Of a DNA stretch of 64,000 nt, positions 58,040 to 64,000 are shown piece after piece; positions within the stretch are counted from its first letter, which is position 1; every line of letters starts with the position of its first letter. The notes under the pieces are model-generated. The model did not search any database. It was given only the letters and a program-made list of their open reading frames with translations, and had not been told where the DNA came from. Made by a program: the position numbers and the translations under genes. Origin of the DNA: Trissonchulus latispiculum (taxonomy: Eukaryota > Nematoda > Enoplea > Enoplida > Ironidae); the NCBI GenBank assembly GCA_030248195.1, contig JASAND010028543.1, positions 1 to 64,000 on the forward strand. The letters are read 5' to 3'.

Positions 58040-58405
58040 CAAGAGTACATATTACATAATAAATAAGAGTGTGACAGACAAGCGTCACGCTGTTAGCTAT
58101 TATGCTTGCGACATTATCTGTACGATAATGGCTGAGCCCCCCCGCCCCCCCCCACAAAATATCTCCAATCACTTCAAAGAAATTCACACGCCCAGCTCGA
58201 GCTCGCAACAACAGACATACTTTTGACTAACTGAACTGAATAGCTGTGTTTTAGCTTTAGAACACAGGCATAGCATGCGAAATTTTCTGATTCGTCAGTC
58301 AGTCAGTCAGTCCAGTCGTTATCATGCAGATCATGTAGCAAAGCAAACCTTACAGGTTACTAAGAGGGTGGCGTTTGTCACACTCTTAGTTATTATGTAC
58401 TCTTG
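58040..58405. mobile_element. Second copy of the 46601 MITE family, diverged
   Basis: The left end CAAGAGTACATATTACATAA and right end TTAGTTATTATGTACTCTTG match the ends at 46601-47000, as do GATAATGGCTGA and TTATCATGCAGATCATGT inside. Flanking octamers GCTAACAC and GCTAGCGC agree at six of eight. Confidence 0.82.
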
Positions 58406-58760
58406 CTAGCGCTCACCTGGATCTATAGGAATAATAGTGTGAAAGGCGACTGCTGGCGGAAGCTTGGGAGGAGAACCAGCACACCCATAGGCTTAAAATT
58501 AAAATTAAAGACAGAGATCGGAATGGCCACATTTTCCTTCAAATCTGAAAATCAGCGCACAATTTCAGTCAGTTTAAGTCAAGCTAATCTTCTGCCCTTC
58601 AAAGCTTGTTTTGTCAGATCTTTTTTGAAGAGGTCGGGGAATTGGCGACATTTGTTATCACTTCCTGTCGCACTGTTGTTCAGCCATTCTAAACAGACCT
58701 TTGATCTATTGGTTCTGTCGAGGCTCCTCCCACCACTTTATCATTGAATCAAAATGAATG

Positions 58761-60171
58761 AACACATGAATTTCAGAAACTCAGTAGTCTGTAGCAAAAG
58801 CATCATGTTTGAAAGTCATAGACACTAGACAGTGCGGTGCTTGTCATCTAAGTGTAAAAATGTAATGAACTTTATCGAGCTGGTATTGACTAAATGGAAA
58901 CGGACTTTGCAGATTCTATTCTCGGTAGTGCATGCCCTAATCTCTTCTATCGTGCCTTTCTGAGAGGTTATTAAATTAACATAAAATTAGAACACCATAT
59001 TCTTTAATATTAATTTACAAAGATGTCGTTGATCGATTTCAAACCTCAAAATTCACCAAAATCAGACAAACATGAAATAACAATATGTCTCAGCTGCCAG
59101 CCGTGTATACGAACGGACCAAATAAACTTAACACCCACTTTACCACACCCAATTAGCACCAATACTGACTCAACTTTTTAATTCAATAATGTATGCGTGT
59201 TACAAACTAGTCCCGTAGCTAACCGTTAATTTGCATGTAGCGTTCAACACAGAAATTTCCATGATTTCGACAGGAACGAAAACGCATTTAGAATATTTCC
59301 ACAAAATACCCCCTCTTTTGAGCCGCGCGCCCTCGCCGCGAGTGCCGAAAAGTAGACCAAATTAGTAGATAAAAGTTGAAATTAGCCTAGGTAGCTTAAC
59401 TACTAGTATGATAAAACGCTTTTGAGTAGAGATTGCAAAACATACAACCTAAAACTACTGCTGGAGAACCGCTCCAGAGACACAACACAGTTTGAATGCC
59501 ACAATACAAAACAGGGGATCCCACAAACGGTCATCCAAACTGGATAAAACAACATAGACAACACCATACACGACAAGATATACGTACTGCAACTAGCTAC
59601 TAAACTACGTATAATGATACAGTGAACTTTATACAGACCCACGCGAGGACACAGCTTACAAAAGAGAAGGACAAGTGAAAATTTAAAGACTTCCCGAACC
59701 TCCGACAGAATTTCGTGAAAAACCGCTTACAAGGATACAAAATCAACAAAGCGAACAACCGAGTGGCAACGACTACACGCAAGTTAGACAGCAATAATAA
59801 AGCAACAAATAGTAAAGCTGAACGACCTAAGCACCTATGAATTAATTGACATGGCAAGCAATGACATCATGAATAATGACAAGAATTTTGTATGAAAGCT
59901 ATCGGTGTTCCATTTTAGGGCAGAAAAAGAAAAGAAATACAAAGCGACAGTTAGATACCTCAAAGCAAATGGAATTAATAAAATACAACACTGTTAGAGC
60001 TGGTAGTAGAACAAGAAATGAAAAGGAAAACAGAAATACTGTATAATTGTACAATGGCCCAGCCAAGGTAGCGAGCACCCTTTTCTAAGAAAATCCGGAA
60101 CTTCCGGCGGAACAAAAGGACATCCGAAATCAAAGAATTTAGAAGATTTTCACCCACGGCTCCCCCACCCC
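58761..60171 (-). repeat. Left arm of a ~1.4 kb inverted repeat
   Basis: The reverse complement of 62588-64000. In the stretch compared by eye near 59000-59055 differences were about 3-4 per 75 bases. The arm may begin earlier than 58761, because its partner runs off the end of the window. Mirrored open frames of 60-85 codons on the arms exist only because of the repeat. Confidence 0.92.
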
Positions 60172-61058
60172 AGCCGCTAAAACCTGTCTTAGAAGAGAGT
60201 GCTACTTCCCCTATTCCTCCAAATTTATCTGCAGCTTTGCCGCTGGTTCCGGTGGATCTTGCTGAGAATAAGGAATTTTGGGTACAGGAAATTCAGGAAG
60301 GTCAATACTCTTCCTTATCGGCGAAAGTTCTGCCCGAGCCTTTGCCGGAAGATCTTCGGGGGACACAGACCGGAGGGAGACTGGATCTGGATTCTGGTCT
60401 TTCTGAAGGCAGCCTCTCCGAAGACTTATCCTACGGTGGACCGGAGGTGGACTCTGGCTCTTTCGTGGAGGATACAGGGGAGACGATTGGCCAGGCAGAG
60501 CAGCAAGCAGGGGATACCATCGCCGCAGCACCCACAGCAGTGAAATCTATTGCTACAACAATTTACCAGGAGTTTGAGCGATTTTTTCTTTTAAGTTTTG
60601 TACCAATTTTCCTCTTCTATGCATTTGGTTATTGCTTAAAACGTTTTCACCGGGACAATCAACCGCCCTCCCCTATTTTTCTATTTTCCCTACCTACTAA
60701 TTTGGGTAATAAAATTTTTTGGAGTTTTTCCTACCCTTTCCATTATTGTCTATGTGCATTGTCTGTTACAATTTGTACTGTTTTCCTGTTTCAGCTCATA
60801 TTTTTTGTTTATTTTAGCATCCTAAACCTTTTTCCCATTTTAGCTTTATGTTATCACATAATTGTTTTTATGTTTTATGTTGCCAATTTTCACTGTATTC
60901 AGGGGTATGCATACATATCCATCATTGGTTTAGTGTTGGAGATAGACACCTCGGTAATGGTTCCAGAACCTGGCGCTACATCACTACTAGTTGTGTATGT
61001 CTTAGTAATTAGAACTTTGAACTCGTATATATGTGTTTACATATATTTGCATTCTTGA
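60072..61058 (+). CDS. Unidentified open frame in the core of the inverted repeat
   Basis: Open from the stop at 60069-60071 to 61058, ~328 codons, with no ATG near its head. The first ~30 codons overlap the left arm. The product would have a Pro-rich stretch (PTAPPPQPLKPV), an acidic Ser/Gly/Leu-rich region (SGLSEGSLSEDLSYGG), a Gln/Ala-rich segment (GQAEQQAGDTIAAAPTAVKS), then a hydrophobic run beginning FFLLSFVPIFLFYAFGYCL, likely a membrane segment, and further hydrophobic stretches. No family recognised. It may be the 3' part of a retroelement polyprotein or a chance frame beyond residue ~180, where composition becomes T-rich. Confidence 0.35.
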   Translation, partial: RAPFSKKIRNFRRNKRTSEIKEFRRFSPTAPPPQPLKPVLEESATSPIPPNLSAALPLVPVDLAENKEFWVQEIQEGQYSSLSAKVLPEPLPEDLRGTQTGGRLDLDSGLSEGSLSEDLSYGGPEVDSGSFVEDTGETIGQAEQQAGDTIAAAPTAVKSIATTIYQEFERFFLLSFVPIFLFYAFGYCLKRFHRDNQPPSPIFLFSLPTNLGNKIFWSFSYPFHYCLCALSVTICTVFLFQLIFFVYFSILNLFPILALCYHIIVFMFYVANFHCIQGYAYISIIGLVLEIDTSVMVPEPGATSLLVVYVLVIRTLNSYICVYIYLHS

Positions 61059-62549
61059 GTAAATTTTCTTGAATTCTCAGTTGACTATATTTGAATTTGA
61101 ACTGATAATGCTGGATTTTTTTGGTGATTCTAAATTAATCATGTCTCATTTTCTTGATGTATAAACTTTACCACTGTTTGTTATTACTGTTCGCATTATT
61201 AAGGTTTGTCTTTGCACCATATTTGTATAATTAGATCCCTTCTTATATTTTGTAGCTGAAATTTAGGTCATGTTCTGCTTATTAATTGTGATATAACCCA
61301 TGTGTGTGATCACTATTGTTGAAACTGGAGTCTTCGTTCCATGCTATATTTTAGTGTGTAGGAGGTTTGGGAATTCGGGTTGGGGGTGTTAAAGAAACCT
61401 GATGCCCTTTCGTTCTATTAGTCGTCTTTCCTTGCATTTTTATTGCTTTAGAATGCAAGTATGAGTTGACAAAAAAGCTTAGTAGGGGGTCCAAGGGTTC
61501 GCAGTGGTTGGACGCTGCCCCATGCTTTTCCTGGTTTCCTATCCCGAACCTCCTACCCCTTCATGTCAACGTTTTCATATTAACATTTTCCACCACGTTT
61601 TATAACTTTTTATCACTTTCATGTTGGTGCACATAGGCAGTAATGAACTGGGTGCTTCATACGTCTCATGCTTCTCGTGGGGTGCTGCTGTCACTACCCT
61701 AATCCCCGGATTAGGATTCTGGGGAGGGTGGTGAGTGACTTGCAGCGCTTTCACGTTGATTCCTTTTAGTATTAGGCCTCTTTTCCTTGATAGGGAACTG
61801 TCAGTGCTCCCTGACCTGGGATTAGGATTCCTGGGGCTTGGATCTCTGGCCGTTTCCCTTCTTAAATTCGTAGGTAGGGCCAGTAGTTATAGTGAGCTGG
61901 TAGATTATGTGCTTTTGTTGGCTGTGGTTTTTCTATTTGTGATCTTTTTGGTTGTTTATGTCTTTTATATCTTTTCTTTGATGTTGTTTCGTAACTTTCA
62001 TGAATAAAACTGTAACTGTACTTGTATTTTTCCCTTCCACCAGTCCCGGTGAGTCTGCGTCTCCCCGTGGTTGCGCCAGGTTGGATTCTGTTGGTTGGTT
62101 GGGTTCCGAAGGTTCCGGCTGTCCATAGTTGGTGAGCCTCGTCTGGGTCTGGTCGGGCTGCTTGTTCGGTCTTTGGTCTCATGGTGCCATCTCGGTCGTC
62201 GGAGAGCTCTAGCCCTGTGGAGGGCGGCTCTTTGGGGGGCACAGAAGGGATCTGGTCATTTTGTGATGAAGGCCGTGTTACTGTTATTGGCCATTTGCTT
62301 TGGTGGACAGTTCCGATGCTGGTTTTATGAACTTTTGTTGATTGGTTTGCACGGTGATTGTTGGGGAACAACGGGTTGGTGCTATTTTTGGTGGTGTGAT
62401 GTTTAATGGGCCGCGCAGAGAACGCTGGTTTGCATGGGAGGCACGTTGGCCGTTTGCACAAGTCTTTTCCCCGGCGTTAGGCTCACCTTTTCAGTCCTTT
62501 TGTCCCCATTTATGGTTGTTTGTATGTCTGTATCCCGGTATTTTTAATT
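61059..62549. other. Core of the inverted repeat, no recognised gene
   Basis: T-rich then G-rich sequence. GGATTAGGATTC occurs at 61709 and 61824, and CTAATCCCCGGATTAG (61699) is a perfect 16 bp palindrome-like word. Frames on both strands at 61862-62461 have no family features. Confidence 0.4.
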
Positions 62550-62563
62550 GAGGCAGGAGGGAG
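62550..62563 (+). other. Purine tract directly before a TG-starting arm (possible PPT)
   Basis: GAGGCAGGAGGGAG is followed immediately by TGTTGTGTAG. A polypurine tract abutting a TG start is how a 3' LTR begins in LTR retroelements. The opposite LTR end and primer binding site are not visible. Confidence 0.45.
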
Positions 62564-62587
62564 TGTTGTGTAGTTTTAGAGTTATGT

Positions 62588-64000
62588 GCGGGTGGGGGGA
62601 GCCGTGGGTGAAAATCTTCTAAATTCTTTGATTTCGGATGTCCTTTTGTTCCGCCGGAAGTTCCGGATTTTCTTAGAAAAGGGTGCTCGCTACCTTGGCT
62701 GGGCCATTGTACAATTATACAGTATTTCTGTTTTCCTTTTCATTTCTTGTTCTACTACCAGCTCTAACAGTGTTGTATTTTATTAATTCCATTTGCTTTG
62801 AGGTATCTAACTGTCGCTTTGTATTTCTTTTCTTTTTCTGCCCTAAAATGGAACACGATAGCTTTCATACAAAATTCTTGTCATTATTCATGATGTCATT
62901 GCTTGCCATGTCAATTAATTCATAGGTGCTTAGGTCGTTCAGCTTTACTATTTGTTGCTTTATTATTGCTGTCTAACTTGCGTGTAGTCGTTGCCACTCG
63001 GTTGTTCGCTTTGTTGATTTTGTATCCTTGTAAGCGGTTTTTCACGAAATTCTGTCGGAGGTTCGGGAAGTCTTTAAATTTTCACTTGTCCTTCTCTTTT
63101 GTAAGCTGTGTCCTCGCGTGGGTCTGTATAAAGTTCACTGTATCATTATACGTAGTTTAGTAGCTAGTTGCAGTACGTATATCTTGTCGTGTATGGTGTT
63201 GTCTATGTTGTTTTATCCAGTTTGGATGACCGTTTGTGGGATCCCCTGTTTTGTATTGTGGCATTCAAACTGTGTTGTGTCTCTGGAGCGGTTCTCCAGC
63301 AGTAGTTTTAGGTTGTATGTTTTGCAATCTCTACTCAAAAGCGTTTTATCATACTAGTAGTTAAGTTACCTAGGCTAATTTCAACTTTAATCTACTAATT
63401 TGGTCTACTTTTCGGCACTCGCGGCGAGGGCGCGCGGCTCAAAAGAGGGGGTATTTTGTGGAAATATTCTAAATACATTTTTGTTCCTGTCGAAATCATG
63501 GAAATTTCTGTGTTGAACGCTACATGCAAATTAACGGTTAGCTACGGGACTAGTTTGTAACACGCATACATTATTGAATTAAAAAGTTGAGTCAGTATTG
63601 GTGCTAATTGGGTGTGGTAAAGTGGGTGTTAAGTTTATTTGGTCCGTTCGTATACAGGGCTGGCAGCTGAGACATATTGTTATTTCATGTTTGTCTGATT
63701 TTGGTGAATTTTGAGGTATGAAATTGATCAACGACATCTTTGTAAATTAATATTAAAGAATATCGTGTTCTAATTTTATGTTAATTTAATAATCTCTCAG
63801 AATGGCACGATAGAGGAGATTAGGGCATACACTACCGAGAATAGAATCTGCAAAGTCCGTTTCCGTTTAGTCAATACCAGCTCGACAAAGTTCATTACAT
63901 TTTTACACTTAGATGACAAGCACCGCACTGTCTAGTGTCTATGACTTTCAAACATGATGCTTTTGCTACAGACTACTGAGTTTCTGAAATTCATGTGTTC
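62588..64000 (+). repeat. Right arm of the ~1.4 kb inverted repeat, runs off window
   Basis: Mirrors 58761-60171 starting at GTGGGGGGAGCCGTGGGTG. If the TG at 62564 is an LTR start, the arm would be an LTR longer than 1.4 kb. It ends only because the window ends. Confidence 0.92.

Noticed and set aside
58403..58747. 114-codon open frame starting at the edge of a MITE
   Set aside because: It begins with a non-ATG codon inside the MITE end, and the composition gives no domain hint.
59403..60157. Hydrophobic open frames in both arms of the inverted repeat
   Set aside because: The same three short frames appear in both arms solely because the arms are reverse complements; they are T-rich chance frames without a start context or family features.
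61862..62461. 199-codon frame on the minus strand
   Set aside because: No recognisable family; Pro/Thr/Lys-rich composition follows from G/T-rich sequence on the other strand, and a competing frame exists on the plus strand.

Overview
The window looks like a non-coding-rich, repeat-packed piece of an animal nuclear genome. The evidence is one multi-exon gene with GT-AG introns (a Topors-type RING ubiquitin/SUMO ligase), two broken copies of the mitochondrial CDP-DAG synthase gene TAMM41, a 5'-truncated Penelope-like reverse transcriptase, and many short transposons with clean target-site duplications. No bacterial operons, rRNA or CRISPR arrays are visible. The species cannot be named from the sequence. 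The style of repeat (central tandem arrays inside elements lodged in (TA)n) recalls the pearl/HINE elements of marine invertebrates.

Layout: 1-8.9 kb is intergenic with transposon relics. 9.0-14.3 kb holds two head-to-tail copies of a complex element I call family 1: a terminal hairpin, a conserved ~600 bp body, ~163 bp repeats, a ~147 bp satellite, and a GGAGCATTTTT...CTTGTA end. They sit between inverted copies of a short relative. 14.4-17.7 kb has more short relatives and a 145/155 bp GC-rich satellite with a 590 bp higher-order period. 18-24 kb is a mosaic of small DNA transposons, several with exact 8 bp or 5 bp duplications, and a 2.3 kb long-inverted-repeat element. 24.2-28.2 kb starts with a second terminal hairpin, followed by a 485 bp tandem array and family-1 relics. 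29.7-31.0 kb is an AT-rich Penelope-like remnant. 31.6-41.9 kb is a large imperfect inverted duplication: family-1 copies on each side and a TAMM41 fragment in each arm.

43.9-51.8 kb is the Topors-like gene: three coding exons whose splice phases agree, with a 4.7 kb intron loaded with four MITEs. 52-58.4 kb is intergenic with further MITEs and a tRNA-like sequence inside an inverted repeat. 58.8-64.0 kb is a ~1.4 kb-armed inverted repeat around a 2.4 kb core; its right arm follows a purine tract and begins TG, so it may be a retroelement LTR.

The only gene likely to be functional here is the Topors-like gene; its first coding exon was not located. The most interesting system is the family-1 group: several otherwise unrelated repeats share one terminal motif, insert at (TA)n, occur head-to-tail, and carry nucleosome-length satellite cores. 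This fits non-autonomous Helentron-like (rolling-circle) elements, but no Rep/helicase gene is in the window, so that assignment is inference.
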